64,000 nt of DNA. Origin: Anaeramoeba ignava. Its lineage: Eukaryota > Metamonada > Anaeramoebidae. The position numbers and the translations under genes were made by a program. The notes below the pieces were generated by a model, which saw only the letters and a list, made by a program, of their open reading frames with translations, was not told the DNA's origin and did no database searches. Below are positions 43,370 through 57,600 of this stretch, piece by piece; position 1 is the stretch's first letter; each line of letters begins with the position of its first letter. Location: NCBI GenBank assembly GCA_028826165.1, contig JAPDFW010000137.1:58111-122110 (forward strand), read 5' to 3'.

Positions 43370-45780
43370 AACGAAAATTAAATTTTAAATTAATTCTAAT
43401 TAAATTATAAATTAACTTTAATTTAAAAAGGGGTTATTTTAAGATATTTTTAAAGCAAATTAAAATGGAATAAAAAAATAATTAAATTTTGATTAATCCA
43501 AAAAAATATATAAAAATTAAATTAAATTATATATTAATTATAAATTAAAATAAAAGATCGTATTTATTTAATTAAAATTATAAATTAACTTTAATTTAAA
43601 AAGGGGTTATTTTAAGATATTTTTAAAGCAAATTAAAATGGAATAAAAAAATAATTAAATTTTGATTAATCAAAAATATATATAAATAAAATTAAATTTT
43701 ATTTTAATTATAAATTAAAATAAAAGATCCTATTTATTTAATTAAAATTATAAATTAACTTTAATTTAAAAAGGGATTATTTTAAGATATTTTTAAAGTA
43801 AATTAAAATGGAATAAAAAAAAATTAAATTTTGATTAATCCAAAAATATATATAAATTAAATTAAATTTTATATTAATTATAAATTAAAATAAAAGATCG
43901 TATTTATTTAATTAAAATTATAAATTAACTTTAATTTAAAAGGGGTTATTTTAAGATATTTTTAAACTAAATTAAAATGGAATAAAAAAAAATTAAATTT
44001 TGATTAATCAAAAATATATAAAAATAAAATAAAATTATATATTAATTATAAATTAAAATAAAAGATCCTATTTATTTAATTAAAATTATAAATTAACTTT
44101 AATTTAAAAATGGGTTATTTTAAGATATTTTTAAAGTAAAAATGGAATAAAAAAAATTAAATTTTGATTAAGTCAAAAATATATAAAAATTAAATTAAAT
44201 TATATATTAATTATAAATTAAAATAAAAGATCCTATTTATTTAATTAAAATTATAAATCAAATTTAAAAAATGGGTTATTTTAAGATATTTTTAAACTAA
44301 ATTAAAATGGAATAAAAAAATAATTAAATTTTGATTAATCAAAAATATATAAAAATAAAATTAAATTATATATTAATTATAAATTAAAATAAAAGATCCT
44401 ATTTATTTAATTAAAATTATAAATTAACTTTAATTTAAAAATGGGTTATTTTAAGATATTTTTAAACTAAATTAAAATGGAATAAAAAAATAATTAAATT
44501 TAATCCAAAAAAATATAAAAATTAAATTAAATTTTATATTTATTTAATTAAAATTATAAATTAACTTTAATTTAAAAATGGATTATTTTAAGATATTTTT
44601 AAACTAAATTAAAATGGAATTAAATTTGGAATAATCAAAAAAATAAAAAAAATTAAATTAAATTTAAATTAAATATCCTATTTATTTTTAATTATAAATT
44701 AAATTTAATTAAAATTAAAAAATATTTAAAATTTAAATTAAATTTAATTTAAAAAGGGTTATTATATTTTTAAAGTAAAAATGGAATAAAAAAATAATTG
44801 AAAAATTTTTCTTAAGTCGAATAAAATTTTTAAATTAATTATAAATTAAATTCTATAAAATTAATTCTAATTAAATTATAAATTAAATTTAATTTAAAAA
44901 GGGGTTATTTTAAGATATTTTTAAAATTAAAAAATGGAATAAAAAAATAATTAAATTTTGATTAATCCAAAAAATATATAAAAATAAAATTAAATTTTAT
45001 ATTAATTATAAATTAAAATAAAAGATCGTATTTACTTAATTAAAATTAACTTTAATTTAAAAATGGATTATTTTAAGATATTTTAAATTTAAAAAAAAAA
45101 TAAAATTATAAAATTAATTTAAAATTTAAATTAATTTAAAAAGGGGTTATTTTAAGATATTTTTAAAAAATAAAATAAAAAAATAAATTTTGATTAATCA
45201 AAAATATATAAAAATTAAATTAAATTTTATATTAATTATAAATTAAAATAAAAGATCCTATTTACTTAATTAAAATTATAAATTAAATTTAATTTAAAAA
45301 GGGGTTATTTTAAGATATTTTTAAATTAAAAATGGAATAATTTTAAAAATTAAATAAATTTTTATTAATTATAAATTAAAATAAGAAAAATGGAAAAATT
45401 TAATTTATTTAAAAATTTTTGATTTTAAATTTAAAAATGGAATAAAAATAATTAAATTTTGATTAATCAAAAATATATAAAAATTTAAATTAAATTTTAT
45501 ATTAATTATAAATTAAATTAAAGATCGTATTTATTTAATTAAAATTATAAATTAACTTTAATTTAAAAATGGATTATTTTAAGATATTTTTAAATTTAAA
45601 AAAAAAATGGAATAAAAAAATAATTGAAAAATTTTTTCTTAAGTCGAATAAAATTTATAAATTAATTATAAATTAAATTTAAATTATAAAATTAATTCTA
45701 ATTAAATTATAAATTAAATTTAATTTAAAAAGGGGTTATTTTAAGATAAATTAAAAATTAAATTAAAATTGAATAAAAAA
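43370..45780. repeat. 2.4-kb satellite, ~15 copies of a ~170-bp unit with a GC-bearing core
   Basis: Each unit holds the core AAAAGGGGTTATTTTAAGATA followed by TTTTTAAA, ATGGAATAAAAAAATAATTAA, TTTTGATTAATC, AAATATATA, and AAAATAAAAGATCCTATTTATTTAATTAA. Cores occur near 43432, 43605, 43775, 43942, 44110, 44270, 44440, 44578, 44755, 44900, 45062, 45140, 45298, 45568 and 45730. Some units are shortened. It fills the spacer between the two PAS genes and has no coding capacity. Confidence 0.88.
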
Positions 45781-46293
45781 ATAAAGGAAAAAATTTATTT
45801 TGGGGGATTCGAAGATTTAGATAAAATAAACAAGAATGATTTTTTTTTTGAAACAGTAAAAAATCACAATTAAAAATAAATAAAATAATTTATTTATTAA
45901 TTTTTAAGAAATTTCGAATTATTTTGCTTTTTTTTATTATTGAGTTAATTGGGGGTTAAAAAATTTAATAAAATTGATCGAATTCAAAAAAAAAATCAAT
46001 TTAAATTAAATTAAATTAAATTAAATGGAATTAAATCAAATCCAAAGAATCCAAATAAATTTCATGTTGAATTCTTTGATTTGTTTAATTAATTAAATTT
46101 AAAAGAAAAATTTTTTTAGATTCAAAAAAAGCAAAATCATTTTTCTTTTCAATTATTTTTTTTTTCTTTCACTTTTTTTTTTAATTTTTTTTTTTGTTCT
46201 TTTTGAATTGAAAAAAAATTTTTTTTATCTTTTTGAATTAAAAAATATTTTTATTATTATTTAATTTATATTGAAAAATTAATTGAATTGAAA

Positions 46294-48149
46294 ATGGGAA
46301 ATCATTCAACAGTAAATCATATAAGAAAAATGAAAACGAAAAGATATTTTAAAATGATCGAGAAAACAAAAGATAAAGTAGTTTGTATTGATAATCGTTC
46401 TAGATTAATTGGTGCAAGTCACACTGCAATTTCTTTTTTAGGATTAAAAGGTTTTAAAAAATATCATAAAAAATCAATCTTAACTTTTCTTCCAAGAAAA
46501 CAACCTGATTCTAATTTAGAACCAAATCAAATCGTTCAATTATTAATGAACGAACTTTCTGAGTAATTAATTTTCAATTATTATTTTATATTATTTTTCT
46601 ATTATTTTTCAATAATTTTTTTAATTGAAAAAAGGGAAAAAAAAAAAAGAGATCGAACCAAATTATGAATGAAAATGCTATCAAAGCAATTTCATTTAAT
46701 TTAAATATAAATATGAATTCTATTTCATAATTTAAATTAGGTTTAAAATTGGAGATTCGAATTTGAGATCAAAAATTAAAAATCCAAATTTAATATTTTT
46801 AATATTTATTTAAAATATTTTTAATATTTAATTTCAATTAAATAATAAATATTTATTTAATAATTAATATTTATTTAATAATTAATATTTATTATTACAA
46901 ATTCTCATTTCAATCTAATATTTAATATTTTTAATATTTAATATTACAAATTCCCATTTCAATTTAATAATTAATATTTATTTAAAATATTTAATATTAC
47001 AAATTCTCATTTCAATTTAATATTTATTTAATATTTATTTAATAATTAATATTTATTATTACAAATTCTCATTTCAATTAAATAATTAATATTTATTTAA
47101 AATATTTTTAATATTTAATATTTAATTAAAATTAAAAAAGTTGTGCAAATTCTATTTCATTTGATATTCAAATAAAAAATTTACTTGGTGAACTAATAAA
47201 AGTTCAAATTTGGTTATCACCATTATTCCTAAGTGGTCATTCAGTAACACAAATAATAATACGAGAAATGGAAACAATTCCTAATATGAAAAATCCAATA
47301 GAAGAATTTCTATCAACAAAAGTAAGTACAGATGAAACTACCAAAACAGAATCAGAACAAAAAACACAGAAAACAGCAACAACAACAACAGAAACTGAAA
47401 CTAAATATAATGAAAATGAAAATGAATATGAATATGATAATTTTAATGAAAATTTTAATAAAAATAAAATTGAAAACAAAAATCAAATTCAAAATGAAAA
47501 TCAAATTCAAAATCAAAATGAAAATGAAAATGAAAATGAAAATGAAAATGAAAGTGAATCAAATACTACAACAACTACAACAACTACAACAACTACTACT
47601 ACTTTTGATGAAATAGAATTTCAAGAAAATCAAAATCAAAAATGCAATCGAAATTTCAAACAATTTTATAACCAAAATCAAACTTATTTTCGTGATGGAT
47701 TTAATCATTCTTTTTCTCATCCAACATTTTCAAAAAACTCACCAAAAAAACCAATTTTGGATGATTTTTTCTCAGTTCAAGAAATTGAAGGATTGATTGA
47801 AAAAGTGGATCGAAAAATTTCCAATTTAATTTCTCAAAAAAATAAAATTCAATATCTTAAATCAAGTGATCAACAACTTAAACAAATGAAAAATTTAATT
47901 TCTGAAAAAAACAAAGAGATTAATTCATTGCAAACTGAATTGGAAGAAGCAAATATGTCCGTTAATGGTTTGAAAAAAGAAATTTTCAAAATGGAAAGCA
48001 AATGTCAAAACCAAAAGCAAAAGAAAGAAATGTTCTTAAAAAAATTTGAAGAAGTCAAAAAAGAAATTCTTAAACAAAGAAATGAAACTAAAAGATATCG
48101 AAGTAAATTAGAAACTCTTACAAATCAAAAAAAAGAAAATTTCAATTAA
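46294..48149 (+). CDS. PAS-like protein with N-terminal myristoylation motif and C-terminal coiled coil
   Basis: Start chosen at 46294 (MGNHSTVNHIRK) rather than the in-frame ATG at 46288 because Gly2 gives a myristoylation site as in the paralogue at 42.4 kb. Exon 1 is 46294-46562, exon 2 47141-48149 (GTAATT...AG, phase 2). The PAS half-domains VVCIDNRSRLIGASHTAISFLG and ILTFLPRKQPDSN match ILTFSSEKQPDNQ of the paralogue, and exon 2 resumes with CANSISFDIQIK and VQIWLSPLFLSGHSVTQIIIREM. An Asn/Glu/Thr low-complexity linker and a 130-residue coiled coil (EGLIEKVDRKISNLISQK to LETLTNQK) follow instead of GAF. About 425 aa. Role unknown. Confidence 0.76.
46840..47110. repeat. Short tandem repeat in intron of the second PAS gene
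   Basis: About four copies of a 50-80-bp unit with TAATATTTATTATTACAAATT then CTCATTTCAATTTAATA, inside the 578-bp intron 46563-47140. Confidence 0.75.
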
Positions 48150-48673
48150 ATTATCTAATTTAAATTTTGGGTTTTTGGATTATTATTTTTTTATGTGATA
48201 TTCAAAGAAAAAGAGAAAAGAAAAAGAATTATTTTTTTTATTCCACTTTTTGTTTAAATTTTTTTTTTAAAAAAAATAAAAAGAAAAAAAATTAAATTTT
48301 GATTTTAATTTTAATTTTAATTTTAATTTTAATTTTAATTTTAATTTTAATTTTAATTTTAATTTTAATTTTAATTTTGATTTTAATTTTAATTTTAATT
48401 TTAATTTTAATTTTAATTTTAATTTTAATTTTAATTTTTAATTTTAATTTTAATTTTAATTTTAATTTTAATTTTAATTTTAATTTTAATTTTAATTTTA
48501 ATTTTAATTTTGATTTTAGATTTTAATTTTAATTTTAATTTTAATTTTAATTTTAATTTTAATTTTAATTTTAATTTTAATTTTAATTTTAATTTTAATT
48601 TTAATTTTAATTTTAATTTTAATTTTAATTTTAATTTTAATTTTAATTTTAATTTTCATTTTCATTTTCATTT
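48150..48673. repeat. Convergent spacer with (TTTTAA)n hexamer tract
   Basis: After about 140 bp of A/T runs, 48299-48650 is almost pure TTTTAA hexamers with two GATTTT interruptions, ending in CATTTT repeats at the 3' end of the RNF213-like gene. No gene. Confidence 0.85.
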
Positions 48674-51600
48674 TTAATTTTGATTTTGATTTTGATTTTC
48701 ATTAAAAATATCTGAGCAAAATTGATAAACATGAGAACTGTTTCCTAATAAAATTACTTCATCATTATCAAAATTTTCTTCAATTTCTTTATAAATATTT
48801 GTTGTTTTATCTTTAATTGAAAAAAGAAATAATTTTCTAAATGGATAATTATGATTCAAATTTCCTTTAAGTTTCCTAATAAAATCTTTCAAAACACAAA
48901 TAAAATCAAATATTGGGATATTTTTTGTAATTGTTTCTAATGAATTTTTCAATAATGAAATTTGGAAAGAAGTCATTTCCCATTTGAATCTTTTATCAAG
49001 ATTTTCCAAAATATTTTCAAAATTATCTTTAAATTGTTTATGAATAAATAAAAGATGTTTCATTTTAGCAAATTGTTTAAATTTTGATAAATCATTTTCA
49101 ATATCTTCCAAATTTTTAAATTCAAATTCAAATTGAAATTCAAGTTTTGTTTTAATAAATTCTATTATTGATAAATCTTTTAATTTTGAAAATTTATTTT
49201 CATTTTTAATATTTTGACATCCCAAAATTATATATTCAATAAGTTTTCCAAAAGTTCCAAACAAATTATTCTTTTCTAATTCTTCTTTAATTTGTTTCCA
49301 TTTATCATGATTTAATTCTTTTTGTTCCCATTTTTTTTCTGTTTCAAGAAATTCTGTTTTAATTTCAATTTGTTTTCCATAATAATTAAAATTTTCAATT
49401 TCAATTTTGAAAATATTTGTTTCTTTTAAATAATTTAATTTTTTTCTAATAAATTCTTCAATATAATCTAATTCTTGAATTAAATTATTATAATTTATAA
49501 ATTCTTGAAATTCTTGGATATTAAATTTGATAATTTTAATAAAATCTGAATTTAATATTTTTGGGAAATGAAGAATTGATTCTTTAAATCCTTGAATATT
49601 TTCATTATTTTCATTATTTTGATTTTCATTATTTTGATTTTCATTATTTTCATTATTTTCATTATTTTCATTATTTTCATTATTTTCATTATTTTCATTA
49701 TTTTCATTATTTTCATTATTTTCATTATTTTCGTGATTTTCATTATTTTCATTTTTTTCATTATTTTGATTATGTTGTGAATCTTGGAAAATAGATTTTA
49801 AAAATGGAGATTTAATTAATTCATTATGAAGATTAATTGAATGTTCAATTAATATTGGAATCATTAAATTATAATTTTCTTTTCCTGTTAAACAAAAATC
49901 AATTATATCTTCTTTTTTAATTTCATATTTGAAATTATCATCATTAATTTCTTTTGTAATTTGTAAATATTTAATTTCTTTTGAACTTAATTTCCAAAAT
50001 TTTTCAAATTGTAAATATAATTTATTGATTATTGGATTGTTTTCTGTTTCAATAAATTTTTGAATTTGAATTACTTTTGCTTCTTCTTTTGAAATTTTTC
50101 CATTCATTTTTTTCATTATTAAACTTGTAAATTTAATAAATCCTTCAAATAAATTTAATATTTCTAATTTTGGATAATTTTCAATTATAAATTTAATCAA
50201 TGGATATTTTTCAAAATCTTCTTCTTTTTTTTGAATGTATAAATTAATAATTGGATATAAATTTGGTTTTGATAAATCAAATAAATTTATTTTTGTTTTG
50301 GATTGTTGTAATTTTTTGTTGATTTTATATTTTTTTTTAATATTTGAAATTATTTTTTCATGATTCTTTTTGAAAACATCAGAAAATATTTCTTCCAATT
50401 TATTTCTTGTTTCAACTTCTTTGAAATTATCTTTTCTTAATAAAAAATTTGGAATTTTCTTTTTGGAAAATAATTTTAATGTTTCATTATAATAAAGTAT
50501 TGATTGATAATTTGTAAGATTTGTTAATTTGGATATAATCAATAAATCATTTTCAATATGAGAAATTAATTGTTTGATTAATTCTTTTTGGTTTTTTGGT
50601 TTAAAAACACAATTATTAATCATTGAAATGAAATGATTTGAAAATTTTTCAGAAATAATTGAAAAAGGAAGAATTGATGAATGAATTAATAATCTAATAA
50701 TTCTAAAAGTTATTGGATTTAATTTTCGATATGTTAATAATGGATTTGAATTTGGTATTTTAGAAACTGAATAAGATAAAACATTTTCAAAAAATTCTGA
50801 ATTAATTTCATTTTCTTTTAAATTTGATTTACAAAATTCACACCAATTTTGTAATTTAATATGAGAAGATTTCACAAAATTTAAATGTCCCTTTTCACAA
50901 AATTTCCAATAACTTTTTTCTTTTTCAAATTCTTGTTGAAATGGATGTGATCCCATTGATAAAAAATATAATTTTTCAAGTATTTCTTGTTTTAATTGTG
51001 ATTCTCCAACTTCAAATAAAAGATCAGATGAAAATAAAAGTTGAAATGGTTCAAGTTTTGTATTATCAATAAATTCAACACTTTGAATTATCATTTTGAA
51101 AATTTCTTTGTTTTCAATTTCTTTTTCAATTTCCCAAAAATTTCGATAAAATTGTGAAATAATATAACTTATTTTATGTTCTGAAACAAATGAAATATGT
51201 GTTTTTTGAAATTGTAATGATAAATCATTTTCAATTTCTTTTTGTTCATAATAATATAATAATGATTGATCTTTGTTCTTTTTTGGATATTCTATTATTA
51301 TTGAATCATCACTTTTTGAATTCAAAATATTTTGAGAAATTTCTAGTTCTTTAATTTTATCAGGAATTTCTTTTTCAATAAACTTTTGAAGATAATTTCT
51401 TCCTTTATCATTTTCAATTTCATTAAAAATAAATTTAATCCATATTTCTCCACTTTTTCTTGAAAAACTATTTTTAAATTTTTGTATTATTTTTTTTGGA
51501 TTTCGAAGTAACATTTTTCTTTTTTCAATAAATTTAATAATATTTTGAATTGAGAATTGATTTTTAGAAATTGCAACCATAATATTTTTTTCTTTCAAAT

Positions 51601-54600
51601 TTGGTTTAGATTCTTTCTTGGATTTTGAATTTAAATTTGAATTTGAAATTGAAATTGATTTCAGTTGTGATTTTGATTTTGGTTTTGATTGTGATTTTGT
51701 TTCTAATTTTGATTTTGGTTTTGATTCTTTCTTTAAATTAGGTAAATCTTGATTTTTAAAGAGATTTTGTTGAATAGATTTAATCTTGTTTCTTATTTCT
51801 TCATTTTCATTAATAATTTTTATACAAGAAATAAGAATAATATTTTCTGGTTTGTTTTCTAATATTTCTTGATTTGTATTTTTCAAAAATTCATCAATAA
51901 AATTAATAATTTCTTCATTATCTTCATTTGAATTTTCGTTTTGAATAAATGAAAATAAATTTTTAAGTATTGGATAAAAAATTGAATAAATATTTTCAAT
52001 TTGTTTAACTTTTAAAAATATTTCAATTTTTTCTATTGAATAATTTAAAAATTTTTGAATAAATCCAAAATTAAATTTTTTTGTTAATTTTTTCTTGAAT
52101 AAAAATTGTTGAAAAATTATTCTTCCATAAAATGTTAAATATTCTGAAAATTTATGGAAAATATTTATAATTTCTTTTCTATATTCTTCAATTTTACTTT
52201 TTCTAATTGTTCTGAAATGTTTTGTATCATTTTCTTCAATTTCTTCTTCACAAATTGAACATTTTCCTTCATTACTTTCCAAACATAAATAAATTGGTTT
52301 TTTTTCTTTTTGAGATTTTTTACAAATTTTGATGTTTTTATAATTAATATTTTCTGAAAATAATTCTTCAATTAATTCATTTGTTATTTTATTAATCATT
52401 AATTCATTTTCAATTTTTTGATAATTATAATTTTCTCGTGTTTTTTTTGGATTTAATTGTTTTAATTGAATTGAAAATTGTTTTTGGAATGTTTGAATAA
52501 TCCATTCATTATAAAGTTTTTCAATTTCTTCTTTTTCTTCTTGTTTTTGATTTATTTCAATCCAAAATTCAAATAATTCTTCAATATTATCATTTTGAAT
52601 TATTTCTTCTTTATCTTCTTTTATTTTTTCAATCAATTCTTTCATAAATAATAAAAATGAAAATCTTTTTCTCTTTTCATTTTTTCTTTTTGTTTTGAAA
52701 TTAATTAATTTGGAAATAAAAAGTAAATTAATTAATTTTTGATGAATTTTTTCAAAATAAATTTGTTGAATTTTTTGAAATGAAATTGTTTCTATTTTTT
52801 CATTGGATTGTTGTGAATAATAATTTTTGATAATTCTTCTTAAATTAATTTTTAATTTTTGGAAAATATTTTCTTGTTCTGGATTAAGAACCAATTTGAT
52901 AAAATCTTTTAAATATTTTTGAATAATTTCATTATTGAAAGATGAATCAATAAATGTAATAATTTTGTTTTGTTGAGAAATTGTTTCATTTTGTTGAATT
53001 ATTGAATAAATTATTGATGAAAATGGAAATTCTTGTTTAATTGTTTTTGTTTTGTAAATTGGATAACAAGGAATTTCAAATTGTTGAAATATAACATCCC
53101 AAATTTCTTTCATTTTTTCATCTTTTGAATTTAATAAAATTGATAAATTTTCATTTTGATTTATATTTTGGAAAAATATATCAAAAATTTCAATTAAATC
53201 TTCTTTAACTTTATCAAATAAAATACTTATAAATTTCTTTTTCTTTTGTTTGAAATTATGTAAAATATCAAAAATTTCCCATTTAAAATTTTCATGTTTT
53301 GATTTAATTGATAATTCAATCATTTCTCTAATTTTTTGGAAAATTTGTTCTTTCATTTCTTCATTCTTAAAAAGGTTTTTTTCAATTAATTCTTTTTCTT
53401 TTTTGAAATTTTCATTTGTTAAATCTTTTTCTTTTGAAAGAATTATTCCTAAATTTTCTATTATTATTTTTTCTATTTGTTTGTTTTCTTGTAAATAATC
53501 AAATGATTCTAAAAGATTTTGAGGTAAATTTTTAAGATTAAATAAAGGTTCAATTTCTTCAATATAATAATGTTCCCAATTTTTTTCAAAATAAAAAGGA
53601 AATGATTTAGAATTTGAAGTGAAAGATAAATGAATAAATAATATAATATAAGAATTCTCTATTTTGTTTTGATTATTGTTTTGAGAAATTATTTGTTCAA
53701 TTAAAATTTTAATTTGATAAAATAATTCAATTTGATTTTGTTTGAAATGAATAATTAAAATATTTTTTTCTTTTGGAATATTGGAAATTAATTCTTCATT
53801 TTCTTCTTTGATAATTTTATCTTTGTTTTGTAAATCTAAAATTTTAAATGAATATTCTGAATATTTTTCTTCAATTTTTCCAATTTCTCTTTTATATCCT
53901 CTTGTAAAAATTATTGATTTTTTCACTTTATTTTTTAAAATTTCTTCATTTAAAAGTTCTTCAAAATTATTGTAAATAGATGAAAAATATTCTTCTTTGA
54001 TTTGATTAACTTTTTGAATTTGTTTTTTTGATAATAATTCTTTAATTTCAATCATTTTTTCAAATTTAAAAAATTGAATAATTTTCTTTTTGATTTTTTC
54101 TTCTTGATCTTTTTCATTTTGATATTTAAGAATAAGTGAAGAAAATGAGTTTTGATTAAATTCAATAATTAAATCTTCTTTTTAATTTTGTTTTCAGTAA
54201 ATTGTTTGATTGGATTTAATATTTTGAATATTTTGGATGATGATTGTTTTGGAATATTAAAAGAAGAAATATCAATTAAATGTTTTTCAAATTGATTTAA
54301 TAAATTAGGTTGATTAAATTCATATTTAATTGCTTTTGTTGTTATAATTATTAATCTGAAATTTGGATTCATTTCAATTTTTCTTATTTCATTTTCAAAA
54401 CGAATTGTTATATAAAATTTTTCATTTTCTTTAATATAATTTTGATTAAATAAATCATCTAATAATGGATAAATTTTTTGATAATCAAGAAGAATTAACA
54501 TTTTTCCTTCATAAATACATTTTTCAATAATATCTAATATTTTATTAATTTCTTGATTTTCATTTTCTATTTGTGATTCTGATTTTATTAATGAATTTGA

Positions 54601-57600
54601 ATCAAATAAAATGATTGAATTTCTGGAAAAATATTGTAAAATTATTGAAAAAATTGAAATATTTGGAATAAATATCATTAAATGTCTTGATGTTTTTATA
54701 AAATCTGAATATTTTTGAATTTCATTTTCTTTTGATAATTCTTGAATATTTTCTTTTATTGATTGAAATGTATTGAATTCTGGAAGTTTTTCAAATCCTT
54801 CAATTTTACTATTTTCCAAAATTTGATTTAATATTTTTGATTTAATTCCAAAATTTCTAAAAAGAGATTCATAACAAATATCTAGAAGTAGTTTTTTCTT
54901 TTGTTCATTTCCATAATAAAATCCAATATTATTAAGGAAATATTGATAATCTTTAATTCCATAAAAATTTAATGGTGGTTGATTTTCTTGAAGAATTGTT
55001 TTTAATTGTTTTGAAATTATTTCATTTTGATTTTGATAAATTTTATAAAATAATTCAACAAAAATATTGGGATAATTTCTGTGTATTTCTTTAGAGAATG
55101 ATTTTGTAATTTCTTTTGTTGCAATTTCTAATTGATTTCGATTTAAATTTGATAATAATAACAAATTTTTTGAAGTTAATCCTGAAATTTCAAAATTTGT
55201 ATTTGTATTTGTTAATAAAATTAATGTAAATTTTGAATTTGAATTTGAATTTGAATTATAAATCATTTTATTCATAATTTTTTTGATTTTTGAATGAATC
55301 ATAATTAAATTTTCTTTTGATAAATTTGTGAAATTTTTTAAAATTATTATTGGAATAATTTGTTTTTGTTTTTGTTTTTTGATGTTTTGGAATTGATTTT
55401 GAAGATATTCTTCTGTAAATATTTGTGAACATTGAATTTTAAATTGTTTTATTTGTGGAAGATTCCATTGTTTTAAATTTTGATCTTCATTTTGATTTTG
55501 ATTTTTATTTTGAGAAGATGAAAATGAATTGAAAATAGATTGAAAAGATTTTTTTGAAATTGCTATTTTTGTTTTAAATAAAAATAAAAATAAAAATAAA
55601 TTAATTTAATAATTATTTTTGTTATTAATTTGTTATTAATTTACCTAAATTATCAATTATTAATAAAGGTATTTGTGTAAAAAATGAAATAAATATTGAT
55701 AAAATATTTTCATTAAAATTTTGATTTTGGAAAAGATTTGTTTTGGTTAAATTAAATTGAATTGATTGAATTAAACTTTTTGTTAATTTATCAATAATTC
55801 CTTTAATTTTTATTTTTTCTAAATCTTTTTTAAAATTTCCATTTATTTTAATCTTTTTGAAATTTTCTTCAACTTTTAATAAAAATTCTTCTTTTTCTTT
55901 TTCAATAAAATATGATCCATAAACAACAAACAAAGATATTAGCATACTTTCTCTAAATATAACTCGATTTTTATTTGATAGATCATTAAATTTTTTGCAA
56001 ATTTCTTTTTCAATTAACCATTGGAAAATATTGAGAAATATGAAAACATCTTGTAATGATTGAATGGAATAATTTGTTTTGTTTTGTTGTTGAATATAAT
56101 TTCTTGAAAAATTAATTGTTTCTAAAATAATTTGAATAATTTTTTCTTTATCAATATTAACTAATTTTTTTGGAAATTTTTGGTAAATCATTGATAAAAT
56201 ATAATTGTTTTCTCCTTTTTCGCTTAAATTCCCAAAATCATAAATATCTTCAAAAAATGAATCAGGAATTAATTGAGGTTTTGAAATTATTTCTTCAATT
56301 ATATTTGATTCATTTGATTCATTTGGTTTGATTTGAGAAGAATATTTTTTTGATTGAAATGATTTGATTGAAGCTAATAAATTAATTTGTTTTGATAAAT
56401 TTAATAAATCAAAAGATCGATCTATTAAAATTTTCTTTAATAAAATTATGCATTCTTTTGATCCTGTATTGAAATCATTGAATAAAATATTAATTTTTGA
56501 ATTTGGTTTTTCTTTGATAATATTTTCAGCTTTTTCAATAATTTGTTCAATATCTTTTTTGGTTGTTTTAGAATTAATATTTAGAATTATTAATTTTTGT
56601 TTTAAGATTTCTTCTAATAAATAATGAATTAATAAGTTTTTCTCATAATCATTTCCTTCAATAAAAATAACTGGAAGTTTTGCTATTAATCTATAATGAA
56701 TATTGATTAATTTCATTAGGTTATTTGAAGTTAGAAATATTGGATAATCTTTTATATCTTGTTTTGAATTAAAAGAATTGAGAATTTTCAAAATAATTTC
56801 TTTTTCAATTTCAATTTTCTCTTCATCATTTTGGAAATTTTCATAAATTTTAATCAATACATTATTGTTTAAAAAATTTTCTAATTTTTGATTAAATAAT
56901 GATTTGATTTGATTATTGCTTATAATTATCATTTCAAGTGATTCATTTTTGTTTTGATTTAAAAAAATTGGGAAAGTGAAAAATTTTTGATTCCAATCAA
57001 TTCTATCTTTTAATAAATTTGAGAAATCTTCAAATTCATTTGTTTCTAATTTTTCTATTTTTGTACTCCATTTAATATAACGTGAAGAAATATTAACAAT
57101 AGAATCTAAATAAAATGAAAATAATTGTGAAATAAATTTTTCATAAATTTCTTCATTTTCTTCTTTGAATAAAATTATTCTTAATTGATTTGAATCCAAA
57201 AATTGACAATTTTGTAATAAAATTATTTGGGATTTTAAAATTGAACAAATAATAAATATTATTCTGAAAGTTAAAGGTTGACCTGGTAATTTTTGTAAGA
57301 TTTTCTTTTCAATTAAATTAAAGAATTCTTTTTTATCTGGTTCTTGATTAATAAATTCTTTTCTTTTTTCAATTTGAAGATTTTTAAATTGTTTGAAATT
57401 ATTATTACTTAATTCAATTAATTTAGCAACATTTTTCAATTTTTTATCTTCAATTTTTTCAATTATAAAATTTGGATTTAATTTAAATTTAATAAATGAA
57501 AATTCATCATAATTAACTTGACATTCTTTTTCTTGAAAATATTTTAATGATTGGAAATGATTTAATCCATTTTCTGAATTTTCTTTTCTATTACTTGGAA

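Noticed and set aside
43370-45780. CRISPR-like array of regularly spaced repeats
   Set aside because: Units are ~170 bp direct tandem copies without unique spacers, in a eukaryotic genome.
46620-46740. Possible extra exon between the two PAS exons
   Set aside because: The flanking exons join directly in phase 2 and align with the paralogue without a gap.
48299-48526. Ile-Leu/Asn-Phe repeat ORF
   Set aside because: Translation of a TTTTAA hexamer tract in a spacer between convergent genes.
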